Assembly: GCF_037126465.1 (NCBI RefSeq)
Contig: NC_088207.1
Location: forward strand, 39,554,143 to 39,618,142
Origin: Ornithodoros turicata
Lineage: Eukaryota; Arthropoda; Arachnida; Ixodida; Argasidae
DNA length: 64,000 nt
Direction of reading: 5' to 3'
The first letter of the stretch is position 1, and each line of letters opens with the position of its first letter. This document shows positions 45,739-57,634 of this stretch, one piece after another. The position numbers and the translations under genes are program-made. The notes under the pieces are model-generated. The model did not search any database and had not been told where the DNA came from. It saw nothing but the letters and a program-made list of their open reading frames with translations.

Positions 45739-48700
45739 ATGGCACAACACGCGGCCGTGGTGTCAGCCGCTAGCAGCGGGCAGCTGCACCCGGCCATGGC
45801 CCAGCTTCCTATGCTGCCCACTGGGTTGAACCTGTCGATGAGTTCGGCCGCCAACCAGATGGCCGCCGCCGTGTCGGGACTGCCGATGGGCAGTCTGTCC
45901 AACAGCGCAGCTGCTGCTGCTGCTGCCTCCCTGCATCACCACCACCATCACCAGGGTGCAGGGGCGGGCATGCTGCAGGTACGCCAGGTATACAAGACTA
46001 GCACAATATTCGTAGAGTAGTAGAGGTGCAAAAATATCGTAATTCGGAATATCGGCGATAATCGAGATCTGAAACGGAACATCGATTTAAAATAACCATT
46101 AAAACCATCATAATCTTCCAGAAAAGAATCTATATATGGTGATATCCATGGGTGGGAAATGCAGTTACTTTAACTATATTCGTCGGTATCCGATAAAATA
46201 TCGATATTTTTCAAGCACCAATAACACCACTTGGATAAAATATCGATACAAGTATCAATATTGCTCCATCCCCACCGAGTAGCCGAAGGCTCTTGAGAAC
46301 ACTGACAAAAATCCGGGTCCCTAGATTGTGACATTGTGCATTGGCAGACTAGAAGTGTTCAGTGCTACCCTACTTCATTGTGATTCTGCAGGTGACTACG
46401 ATGTCACCTTTTCGAAACTATGCGGGAAAAACCTAATATTCTTGGATAGACGCTACTCAAGCAGTACGACGCACCGAACATGCGAGTGCCCATGGGGTGG
46501 ATAGGTAGATCAAGGTTGTTCTTGTCGAATGTAGCTTGGCAAAATGAAGCGCCACTTCGATATCACACCCGCTGGCTGCCTCAGTGCACTGTGCTGCTTG
46601 GGTAAAGTCTTCCAGTCCGTACTGCTGTGCGACAAGAATACCGTTAAAATCTTTGCCGCCGCAGTGACATATCCTGTGTTGTGTCCAGGGTGCGCACCAG
46701 CAAGGCGGTGGTCATCACCACCACACCCATGGGGTTGGGGTGGGAGGCGGTGGGGGCAACCCCTACATGGGGCACATGGGGGCCGGGGGAAAGCTCAAGC
46801 ACAAGAAGCCCAAGGTGAACAAAGACGGCGTGCCGGCCCCCAAACGTGCCACTACGGCCTACATCACTTTTACCCAGTGGTACCGGGAAGAGATGAAAAA
46901 GTCGGGGAGGCAGATTCCGCGGGTGAGTTTTCGCTCCGTTCCTCTTCTGCGGGGCAGGTGCCTTTTGCGGGTTGTGTATTGTGATTATTCCAGTTGCTCC
47001 AGAAGTGTCATTTTCATTCCTTCTAATGATTACAAAAATTTTGTGCATACAACATTGACGGCAGTATGTGTTGGTCACAGTTTGAGGTTCTATGCTCCCG
47101 ACTGTTCTGGCTGTAATGTGCTCTGCAACGGAATTATGATGTCTGTAGATCATGTGTTACTCTCTAGGTGTTGCCTGGCTGTGTATGGCTTGATGCAGTA
47201 TTGAAGCATATATTGCATGCTAGTCATTGTTTTGCCTCATCTGCATCCAACGAGTTTATTGCTCATTTTTTCATTCAGCACATCACCACCAGCAATGGGG
47301 TAGAGTATCGCCCCTGGCGATGAAACTCCTCATTCATCGTCTCAAAATAAAGTTGTTGTTGTTGTATAGAGCTGGGACAGCTTTAAAACAAGAAACAAGT
47401 TGATGGTAACAGGAAACTTGGGGCAAAATTAGATAGCATGCTCCATACAACTCAATAACTGCTATCTCTCCGGTTGCTGTGGTGTGCCATAAAGAGCACT
47501 GCATAGCAGAATAAATGTAGTTAAACATATCAGCTTGTGGCGACCTCATAAAAGGAAGCTTCTTGGTAGCGTGCCTTTACGGCATTGACAGGCCCTATGT
47601 CAGTACTGCTCCAGAAGGCAGGTGGGCTGGTTTGTGACAAACATACAAAATTAAAGCCCGGAGATGGTTTAATTGGCTTTTGGCCTTCTTGCATAATTTG
47701 ATTCGTTCTGCAAATGAATCATCATTATTATTATTCAGATCATTGAGTGAGATCAGCCAATTGGCGGGTGGGTGTCCATACGACTAGCTTGTTTTTGTGC
47801 TAGTTTACCATCACATGAAAATCTAGCTTCCCTTGTGTAAGCTAGTGATTTCTACTGCTATAGCTACACAATGAGTCATGATTGTGTCGTTAGTTACGCT
47901 TCACGGACTTCACTACGCCAAAGAAACTGAAAAGAATGATGGCCTTTTCACTTCCATGTACCCAACTTGTATTCCACGTATGGGTTTCGTCGGGTAAGAA
48001 CCCAAGTGTAACATGGAATATCTAGACGAAAAACGGCGTTTCATGTGACACCTGCGTTGGGTGCATTTAAAGGTGTCAGTAGCGCCTTTCGTGAATGGCA
48101 TTTAAGAGGGTGACGCGATCACGCCAAGGCGTTGATTATGCACTGAAGACGGAAACAAGGTCACCGGGAGAAAAATACCGTTCGCTTTATAGAGAAAAAT
48201 GGCGCCGGGCACGCTGCCGCGCGTGTTGAGAGCAGTGGCCAAGGGAGAAACTTGAAAAGGGGGGGGGGGGGGGGGGGAATGCAGCCGCCGGCAATGGTCC
48301 TTTGTTTTCAGCTGGTCTCAAGCTATTTTCCCCCCATCCGTTTTTCTCTTCGTTTTCTTTCTTTTATTTATGTCTATGTTCGGTTTGCTTTTGACCAGTT
48401 TGTAAGGTTGTAGCACGTGTTATTACCCGTAGCTTATCGTCCTTTGTATTCTGCAACAGACGTCCATTGAGTCTGGCTTGTATGACCGTGCTGGGTCCGA
48501 AACATTGCGTTTATGTTTTCATCCAAAGCGCGTTAGGCTGCCTCGCGAATGACGTTTTCTGCACGACAGCAAATAAATAAATAAATAAAGTTTTGCGCCG
48601 ATGCATTTTCACAAGGTCCGGTACTGCTTGCATTGCTTTTCGCGAGTTCGTGGGAACACAAAAAACCTGTGGTATATCAATCGTATTATACTATTGTGCT

Positions 48701-51700
48701 TCCTTAATAGATTTGCTCATATGTGTTTGTCGCGCCTTTCTATGTCAAAGGGAGGGAGAGAAGGGTGTTTCCGATCGAAGTCTCGATGCGAAAGTTTACG
48801 AAATATAGTCACGCTGACGCTCCGTGCCGAAGAAAAAACAAACAAAACAACCCTGATAGAACACCCGGAAAGGCGCTAATCCCCCATAGCTTAATACCAC
48901 GCTAATGCTAACGATAGAACTCTCGATTGTTCGTATTTACGCAACACACGTGCGGGCAGGCGCTTGGAGCTCGTTCATTTTCCGTCAACCATCCAAATGT
49001 TCGATTTGTTTCTCGGTTCCCTTTCCATTGTGCATTCTCCCTCTTCGCATCTACTGCGGTACCCAGCATACCCGTCTCCCCCTCTTACCTCCTCCTGTTC
49101 GCCCCCCCTCCCCCCACTTGCTCCACCCTGCATTGCTCTCAATGCGGAGCCGAAACCATTTCTCAAAAAGAGGGGTGGGGGGGACGAGGAGGAAAGCTGC
49201 ACAGAGGAGGAGAGAAAAATTGCGGCAGGCGTCGCGGAGAACACGAAGTAGAAATGGAGGGAAGGGAGAGAGTTCAATGTCGGGGATGGCGTTGGCCGGT
49301 TTTCCCTCCTCGTATGTATTTTCTTTTATGTATTTTAAGCTCGCGCCCCCCTCTTGTTTCCGTTCTCCGTTTTGACGCCGTGTTGTTCGTTCGTAATTTT
49401 CTTCCGTTTTTCGTTTATTAACTGTCGCGCAATTACGCCTCGTAGGGAGGAGTTCACTTGATTCTTCTTGGAAGGCAAAATGAGGATGCCTCATTCTCTC
49501 ACGTTAGGGTGACGAATTTTGAGACAATCGTGGCGCACTTAATACCATTTTTTTTTTTTCTCCTCGTATTAAGTTTTTCTTTTTTCTTTTTTTTAACTTG
49601 TTTCAGGGGTACAAAGAGGTTTCATAGTTAACGCTAGTTCTGGGACCTCACATTATTATCTCATTTTGTTAGCAGCTCTATATGGTAAATGTATATGTTA
49701 GGTCGAAAATAATAATGTTTTAATTCCTTCCCTGGTGCGTAAACGACTTTTTGTTGACGAGTGGAATAGACCTCTACCCGAGAAATGTCATCATGACGTT
49801 AGTAGACAGACTGAAACCGAAACAAATCGGAAGGGGAGGGCTGAGTTCCACAAATGCGCGTTTGTTCGCTGCCTCCTATTGAAAGAAAAGTAGGGCCGAA
49901 GGTTGCATCCCTTCCAGGGACCATTGTAATTCCCTCAAGACCCTGGCTTTCGGGCGTGACCTCATTCGTCCCTAGCTTCGAGTGTAGTACAACTCTATCG
50001 AATTGGTGGTGCTGTCGAACACTATGACGTCATTTGTTTACAGACAGGGAGAGGTGTATTAGCTGAGGCAAGCTGCAAACACGGATGGCACAAATACATC
50101 CGCCTGTGTTTTGTTTTCGAGCCATCCTCGATACACGTTTCCGTTTCCAAAGCAACATTCAGTCTGTTCCTTCTTGATTGATACTCTTCACCCTTGTTCA
50201 GCATTGTTATGCGGGGACAACCAAGAAAGACACGATATGTGTTACATTGCAGTGAATAAAGAAAGCAGGTGGTTTACAGTATGCATCACACTGAACATAT
50301 TAAAATAGTTCACTGAGTTGCCTGTAAGGTACACGAGACAATGAGTGGTTCACTAAGGAACAAGCCAGACAGTGCTACAGTGGTCTGTTTCCGGCATCAA
50401 GTTGTGCAAGATCATTGAATCGTCCGAGACTTTTGCTTCAGTCCTGCTTAGAACAACAACAACAAAAAAAAAAGAAATGTTTTCTGAAACCTAAATGACT
50501 CACAGACACAGTCAGTGGAATTCCGAGCCAGCCTCTTCGGTGGAGCAAGGTGGACATCTGGGCTTGTTCGTACTCCATAGCTAGACTGTTTAAGCGCTCA
50601 AGCGGGACACAGATGGACAGACAAGAATGTCAGGTGTCAGAAGCACGGCCTACGAGATTATAGTGACCATGTCATAATCAGCAAACCCAATGAGGAGCCC
50701 CCGTCTGCACGATCTGCTGGGGGTGCTACTCATCGGCCCGCGAGACCTGCATCACGATTGGACGATGGAAATTTGAAATTTAAACGCGCAGAAGCCGACG
50801 CACGATTCCCGTAGCAGACGACAGAAACAGTTCCTATGAAAACGCGTAGAATGATGATGATGATAATCAACTTTAGAAGGAAGCATCTCTCGTTGGACAT
50901 CCACCGCTTGTACAAAAATACTAAGGTAAGCTGAAGTACAGAATACTGTAGAAATTGAGGAAGCAATAACTGGGCCGATGAGTAGCGCCACTGCTAGCTT
51001 CCGAATGTGGCGCTGGGAAAGGGTCCGTATGACGTGGTCGCCATAATCCAGTGGGTCGTGGTTGGAAGTAGCACCCGTCTTAGTCTCGTCTGTCTGTCCG
51101 TGTCCCGCTTGAGCGCATTTAACAGTCTAATCTTTTGGTGGGGAGTGAGGGAGAGTCAAATCAAAGTTTTTTTGCCTGTTTGAGTATCAGACCGTCCAGG
51201 AGGAAATCAAATACCAGAATGGTCTTCATCCCTGGGTTAAGACGGAGAGGCTGCTGCACCAAATTTGCCCTAAATGTGTTGTTTCCGTTCCCGCATGTCA
51301 TTCAAAAAGCCAAAAAGAATTACTGTTAGCTGGGCACTTGTTGGCACGACTGCCCTCCTTCCTTCTTGCAGTGTACCACTCTGCTCCTGACTGAAGACAA
51401 AAATTTGGTCAACCAGTATAGGCTAAATGGTAAAATAGGTAAATGCAGTTGCAGACTCATTCACTCGTGGTCTGGGTAGCTACCATTTGTTGAGGAAACA
51501 TATTCCTGTTTAGGGCTTCGTAGATTGTCGATAGTGATGAGTACTAGGCATCACATACCGATTCTAGACGTCATGTTCTTGTGTTTTTTGTGCTGGATAC
51601 CGGAAGCAGGAGCCACATCAAAGGACCAATAACGTGGCTCGAAACCCTGTTTCACTTGTCAAGCTGTCCATCAGAAGCCGCCGTGCAGAACATTTTTGCT

Positions 51701-54700
51701 CTGAGGTGTATTATAACTGCGCAATTAAATTTAAAAGAACAGTCTGAGAAAGCAGCCGCGGACAGCAGGCGCAATCGCCGTGTGACGTAGGGAAGCCCCT
51801 GTGTCCTTTCCTTCTTTGTTTCTTTCTCGTCAGCTGACGCACAGCTTTTACATCTTGGGACAAAAGTTTACGAAACACGCGAGCGGCGTACTTTTTCGCA
51901 CACCCTAGCGTGCTGCTAACAGCGTACCCTTCCACCCCTCTGAAACAGTGAACTCACCCACTTACAGCGGCCGCTACGGTGTCGCACCTAAGAAAAAGTA
52001 TGCCGCTCGCATGTTCCTAAAACTTTTGTCCCAACCTGTACCAGCTTCAGCTGTGCCTGTGCCCCTCTATGTCACGTGAGGCACATGCCTGTGGACCACA
52101 TTACGTCACGTTTCCTCGTTCTCAGATATGCTCTTTTCACGAGTGGATAATTTTTTAAGGGTGTGCGGAAGGGTGCGCCCTGTAGGTCACGTCCACTTGT
52201 CGTTCTTTCGCGGGAGCTCATTTTTATTCCATGCCATATGCCATGCCACAGCGAGGAAGGGGGGGGGGTCAACATCACTTAGATAGAGAAAGCCTGCTTA
52301 CTCGTCGACGTGACGTAACAACTAAGAGTCATCCAATCAGGATCGTGCTCTGAACGGCAGTAGCCAATCACAAACGAGCTTTCAGCGGTCGTAGCCATTG
52401 AGACGAACCACCGTCGTCTGCGAGCAGCGAGGGAACGTCTCCGCGTGGTAAACAGGAAAAACTTTAAAATTAAGCACAAAACGGTCCCATATCTTTGTCC
52501 TGACTGATTTTCTGGAAAGTGCGTTGCACTTTTTGTCTACAGGTTCCAAGTTAGCTGCAATCATTTCAGAGTTCTTAAATTCGCAGTACGGCAAGTCACA
52601 ATAGCAGACGAATTCTGACTGTGTGTGTTCATGTTGGGAAGGAAGGAGAGGAGGCAACAAGCGGGCCTTCTGTACCTAGGTGGCGTTTGGGGGGGATCAT
52701 GTCAGTGCTCCTTGAAGCATATTATTGGAGCATGTGATATTGTCACTTTGCAGCTATGCTCTATAATGGATTTTGTGCATAATGAACGCTCTTGTGTATG
52801 TGTTTTCAGATTGGAGATTTTGGCAAAGAGTGTGCTGGAAAGTGGAATACAATGTCAGATGAGGACAAGCAGCCTTTCCTCAGCGCAGCAGCCAGAGACA
52901 GGGAGCGGTACAAACGTGAAGTGAGTGGAGTTGTTTTGGTACCGCACGTTCTTGCAGATTGGTTGTAGTGAGCGGGGTGTGTATCTGAAATCACTTTTGC
53001 ATTGTTTGCTATCTTTCTCTTTGCAGATGGCTGTGTACAAACCAGCGAGAGACGTAAACAAGCCAAAACGTCCTGGTACAGCGTTTATGCTTTTCATGGC
53101 AGATTTCCGAAAGGAAATGGCAGGAAAAGAACCAGAGGGAGGTGTTGCAGCTCTAGCTAAACTTGGTCAGTTTTGTTCTTTTCTTGCGAAGCTTTACACC
53201 CGAAAAGCATGTCTTTTCTGTGTTATTTATGGAACTCAAGCAGTTAACATTCCTGGGAATTAACGACAGGAGGGGAAAGAGTTAGATAACCTTTGCCTGC
53301 TAGATGCAGTAAGCAGCATGCATAAATAAAATTAAAAAAAACCTACTCAGTTATTGGAGGCAGTGGCTATCCAAGCCAACCTCTTTTTCTATTGGGAGGG
53401 GTGAAAGATTGGCAGCTTTGTAGTACGGAGAGTGGTACATTCTGCCCTGGGTAAACTGGAAAAGTGGTAGAGCTTTATACTCTTTCTTCCTTATCTTTTT
53501 GTTTCTTTGTTTTCTCTGCACTGATTAGATCTTTCATGATCTGCTTCATGAAACGGTAGTAATATTCTGGTAAGGTAGTTAATCTTGTAGTGTTTGCCCC
53601 TCTACCATTCAAGAAAATAAATCTTTTAGGTCTACATTGCAGCAGAGATTTTGTTATTCTGTTGTGTGTTGTTATGAATGCTAGAATGCAATTTTCAAGT
53701 TTACAAGTTCAAGTTGTTCATGTATGCCTTCACTTCCCACTTTTAGGTGGTGAGAGGTGGAGGTCGATGACTGAAGAAGACAAGCGACCGTACGTTGAAC
53801 GACAAAACGAGGAAAAGATGAAGTATGAGCAGAACATGGAGGAATATCGAAGAAAGGTAAGGGTTCCCTCCCTTGAGTGGGTAACTGAAGTGGGAGAAGG
53901 CAGGGCAAGATGATGAAAACACGACTAGGGATAAAATTTCTTTGGCTCTGAATAGAGGAGGGGAAAACACAGTGGGAAGTGGCTACTCAGTTCCATCCTT
54001 TTCAGCACACGGGAGGAGCACTCTATAGCTGAATATAGCTGTTACTGGTTATGGTACGAAGGGCCAATCCAGAGAGCCGAAAAAAAGAGTGCGGTTGCAG
54101 AGTTAATTTCTCAGAACTCGAAGCGAGGAATTGACTATTTACCCATCCAGGCTTTTAGTGAGCAGATAAAGGATGTCCCTTCTTTCAGATATAATTCTGC
54201 TTCTCAGATAGTGCAACATATGAGTAGGGACTGACTTTTTCGGGTTATATTCTTCAGTAACACTGGTGGGATAAATATCGGGTTAATATTTATTTTCCCC
54301 CGTAGTGGTCACATAAATCATGATTTGAAACGATACATGTTAAACATGCTTTTGGAAATACTCAGCAATTGACTTACAGAGAAAATGGTAAATAAGGTAT
54401 ATATATATATATATATATATGTGGTTAAGGTATGTTTTTAGGTAAGGTACTATATTTTCTCGAATCGAAGACTACCCACAAAGTTCAGGATACACGAATT
54501 ATGAAGAAAAAAAAAAGTAAACAGAGAGTAGGAGGCAGTATAACATGTGGAAGCAATGCACAATACCATTTATTCATCACCTCTTTCTTCGCTGCTCTTT
54601 TCTTGCTCATTGTTGTCCTCTGTTCCGTCCAAAGCGTTAGACAAACCATACTTTTTAAAAGCGCGCACGACAGCATCGTCAAGCACATCGCGCCAGGCGC

Positions 54701-57634
54701 CCAAAATTCACTGTGCTGGGGAGATTCTTGACCTCTCCCTGTTGCTTCAGCCACCTTCTAACATTTGTTTCCGATACTTGAAACCGCCTCGTCATATTCA
54801 GTGGCATTCAAATGCAGCAGAGTGACAACGCTTTGACAGTGAATGGAGTCAGTCTCCATGCCATTCACATATTGCCGTATTTGCATCGCTTAGTTTGTTT
54901 CGCGCTGACAAAACCGCAGCATGTGGTATCAGTCGCGTCGCGCTGTTGGCCTGGCCCCGTCGCCCGCCTCACCCCTGACTTCGTTGTGACGCAGATATTC
55001 GAATCTAAGACAACCCCCGACTTTATGACTTCGATGGTATTCGGGATAGATGAGAGGCTTAATGAGGCAGTCGAGAGTACATTGGGTAACTGGCTTTCGC
55101 AGTGCTCCAAAACGTCATACATGGTTTCTTCTTAGTATCTTCGTCGACGTTTGTAGCATACCTTCTTGTTTGCAACTTCTAGAGCTTCGTCCTCTACGCA
55201 CCAGGCCCCGAAGGTCTTCCGTTTCTTTCCCATTCGGTCGCTAGAGAGCCTGCATGTCAGACCCTGCATATGGGGCATGTCAAAGGCAAACTTGGTTAAT
55301 GGAACTTTTATCGGCAGATGTGACATGACAGCAGCGCCGACATTGTACAGTGTAGGATTGCATTGGTGGCAATCTGTTCCTTTCTGTAAAAACTTATTGC
55401 TGGGAAGTAGCCTATTCATACATGTTACTGCACTTCTCTTTACTCTTATATCCTAAAATAGAAAACAAGTAAGTGCTGTCTAGTAAGGCAGGAGCACTTT
55501 AGACTAATGAAGCACAGAATGAACACAACCCATAAGCTTCACAATGCGTGTTCCCATATTTTGATTATAGAATGGTGGTTGATGAGTAGTTGCACAGTTG
55601 CAGTAGTGGTTGAACCCAGATCCTCATAATTATCTGCGTGGGTTTCATGCAAACTGCTGACGCCTTCACCTGACACAATAGTAGCACCCAACAAAGCATA
55701 CTTCTGGTGTGTCAGCCAGAATATATCTTGTGACATCTAATTTTGACCAAGCATCTAGGCCAAGGAGAACAAGAGGGACTTCACAGGGCTACAGATCGAA
55801 ATTTCAGGATATAGTTGGGCCTCAAAGTGCGAGATGTACTGCAAGATTTAGTGGATTACTGTATGCAGTGGGTGTGAGAATTCAGTGCAGGTGTGACCTT
55901 TCCTGTGAAAGAAGGCAATGTATGCTCTGTTTTGCCATTGATGTATTGCTGTAAAGTTTGCCACTGTATTTAGCTCTAAGTGGCATTACTGTCGTGACGT
56001 TCCTATGTTTCGAGTGACAGTGCTGTACAAGAAACACACATTTCAATTGGGGGAGTGAGCTTCATTTTCAGAGGTGCTCTAAGGTGCTGAGTGTGCATTT
56101 GTTGGATCAGGCGCATAATGGTACTAATGAATTCATCTGAAATATCTACAAGTTCTTGGAGCCTGAATTTTAGCTTAGTAACCCGTGTTGACATGACATT
56201 AAGCCTAAACCTTCTCAGTCTGTAGGATCAAGCTGTTCAGCCATGTGGTATCAAAAGGAACGTATCACATATCACTGAATAGTGTTGCTCTTAAACAGAA
56301 AAGACACCTTTGCTGTACATCCTGATTTTTTCCATGGTCTGTAGAATTGGGGTGTGATACCTGCTACTTGTAAAATGCCTCGTAAATAGTTGAAAATAGA
56401 ACAGGTCTCTCATATTTTTTGCAGCTGGTAGCTCTGCTTTTTTGTTGCAGTAGGCACAACTTTTCATGAAGTTATATTATTTTCCTGCAAGGAACAAGGA
56501 ACAGGATTAGGTTCTAGACAGCAAAACCATTAATCAATGAGGCCATTTCAGGCATTGCAATGGGAGAGTAGTTTTCATGAACACAGTTGTCAGAATCATT
56601 ATGTAACAATATGAAATACTGTTAGAGCCGACCATGAGCTCCATGGGTGAACACAGCTCTAGGTTAAGTACCACTAAACCTATCCTCCTTTCATGATGCC
56701 TGAAATGTTGACTCGCCTGTTCACCTGTGACTGAACTGGGTTCAGTCAAAACAAGCAGTTGTTTTTGTTCACACAATGCCGTCTGGGGATTCACATGATG
56801 GCGTACAGTATGGCAACACTAGCTCTAGTGCCATGCGCAAAATTTAAATTGTGTCATGAAATTCATTCTACATTATGACCATTGTGTACAGTAACTTCTA
56901 CTGAATTAATATCAGTGAACTGGACATGTGATTTCAGACTCCTTCTGATCCATGTGGCAGCAGCTGGGTCGATACAAAGACATGGGAGCTTATACAGAAG
57001 ATGAGAATGAAAAATGCGGTCAGAAGCTTTTAAATAATTACTTAGATTACTGTCGATGCACTCTGTCTCGTTCCTCAGTTTCCTCTTTGTGGCACACCCC
57101 TCACCTTTTCTTTTTGTATTCAAACAGCAAACAGCAGAGAGCCAAGCTGCCAAGCTGCAACAACAGCAAGAGGAGCAGCAGCAGCAGCAACAACAACAAC
57201 AACAACGGCAGCAGCAGTCGAATGCACCGAACCACGACAGCGTGGACTCTGACAGCGGAGACACTTTCCACGGCAATCAAAGCCACTCGAACCCGCCTTC
57301 CGGAGGATCCACGCCCAGCCCGGGCGGCGGAGGTGGCGCCACCACACATTCCGAGCACACTGACGAGTCTCAAGGGGCCACCCCTTCCTCCTCGTCCCAG
57401 CAGCAGGGTGGCGGGGGCGGGGGCCCACTGCCGTCTCTGGGCTCCCCTCTCTCCCTGCCTCACCCACTTGCATCTCTTGGATACCAACACTCCCTGGCAA
57501 GTTTTGGCATCACTTCGGGCGGATTCGGGAGCAGCGCGCACAACGCAGCGTCGACAGCGGCGTCCCACTATCTTCCCGGGAGCCCTGCCACCTACTCACA
57601 GGCCCACTTGCCTGGGCCGTACAGCTGGACCTGA
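45739..57634 (+). CDS. Chromatin protein with two HMG boxes and Ala/His/Gln runs
   Basis: Exons (plus): 45716-45978, 46689-46922, 52810-52920, 53027-53165, 53747-53856, 57128-57634. From the first in-exon Met (45739) this gives 446 residues. The exon is open upstream (reading DYDYHH), so one or more 5' exons are probably missing. The N-terminus has poly-Ala (AAAAAAAS), a His run and a Gly/His segment. HMG box A spans about residues 128-195 (PKRATTAYITFTQWYREEMK; FGKECAGKWNTMSDEDKQPF) and box B about 207-275 (NKPKRPGTAFMLFMADFRKE; GGERWRSMTEEDKRPYVERQ). Gln, Gly/Pro and Ser-rich tails follow to SYW-T stop. HMG boxes bend DNA in the minor groove; nuclear role as a chromatin or transcription cofactor is inferred. 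It differs from classic HMGB/Dsp1 in box A sequence and lacks an acidic tail, so I give no symbol. All phases agree. Confidence 0.85.
46012..46281. repeat. AT-rich repeat with ATATCGAT words
   Basis: Immediately after exon 1 of the HMG gene the sequence repeats AATATCG, TATCGATA and TATCGATATTTTTC words. This is a style seen at ends of decayed hAT-type elements. I could not define termini. Confidence 0.35.
48259..48277. repeat. Homopolymer G run
   Basis: A G run of about 19 bases within an intron of the HMG-box gene. Confidence 0.9.
49765..50060. mobile_element. AATAGACCTCT-family element, complete short copy in opposite orientation
   Basis: It starts AATAGACCTCTACCCGAGAA ATGTCATCATGACGTTAG and ends CTATGACGTCATTTGTTTAC then AGGGAGAGGTGTATT. 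Both termini are inverted relative to each other, and the element is reversed relative to the copies at 16427 and 19545. At 296 bp it is the cleanest full-length copy and defines the family. It lies in an intron of the HMG-box gene. Confidence 0.75.
50582..51129. mobile_element. Inverted-repeat element with TAGACTGTTTAAGCGCTCAA ends
   Basis: The left end TAGACTGTTTAAGCGCTCAA GCGGGACACAGATGGACAGA is complemented at the right by TCTGTCTGTCCGTGTCCCGC TTGAGCGCATTTAACAGTCTA, over about 45 bases with a few changes. The 548-bp body has no convincing coding sequence. In an intron of the HMG-box gene. Confidence 0.75.
51841..52048. mobile_element. Fold-back MITE of about 208 bp with TTGGGACAAAAGTTT arms
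   Basis: The left arm AGCTTTTACATCTTGGGACA AAAGTTTACG..GCGAGCGGCGTACTTTTTC is complemented by the right arm ending AAAACTTTTGTCCCAACCTG TACCAGCT. The loop lies around 51915-51975. In an intron of the HMG-box gene. Confidence 0.75.
54397..54421. repeat. AT dinucleotide microsatellite
   Basis: About 12 AT units inside the last intron of the HMG-box gene. Confidence 0.9.
54440..55125 (-). pseudogene. Relic of a Tigger/pogo-type transposase with a CENP-B-like helix-turn-helix
   Basis: On the minus strand, 54795-54700 reads RRFQVSETNVRRWLKQQGEV K and continues until a stop a few codons later. This is the second half of a CENP-B/pogo N-terminal helix-turn-helix as found in Tigger and Jerky-type proteins. 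The flanking sequence contains TTCTCGAATCGAAGACTACC (near 54457) and ATTCGAATCTAAGACAACCC (near 54998), both resembling the element's terminus and in the same direction. The catalytic domain is missing. Dead. Confidence 0.55.
55132..55419 (-). other. Unidentified 95-codon open frame
   Basis: An open minus-strand frame begins MNRLLPSNKFLQKGTDCHQC, has LPIKVPLTKFAFDMPHMQGL in the middle and ends in a basic KRRRRY. The composition looks protein-like, but there is only one Cys pair, no known motif and no clear partner exons. It lies next to the transposase relic within the last intron of the HMG gene and may be transposon-derived or chance. Confidence 0.25.

Noticed and set aside
52279..52660. 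Minus-strand frame of 92 codons with several Cys residues, considered as a zinc-finger exon
   Set aside because: Cys spacing matches no finger I know, there are no supporting splice sites, and it lies in a repeat-rich intron of the plus-strand HMG gene.
57101..57568. Antisense frame with a long poly-Leu run, and a plus-strand frame rich in Ser/Asn
   Set aside because: Both are shadows of the CAG-repeat Gln run in the last HMG-box exon; only that exon's frame fits the splice phase and reaches a sensible stop.
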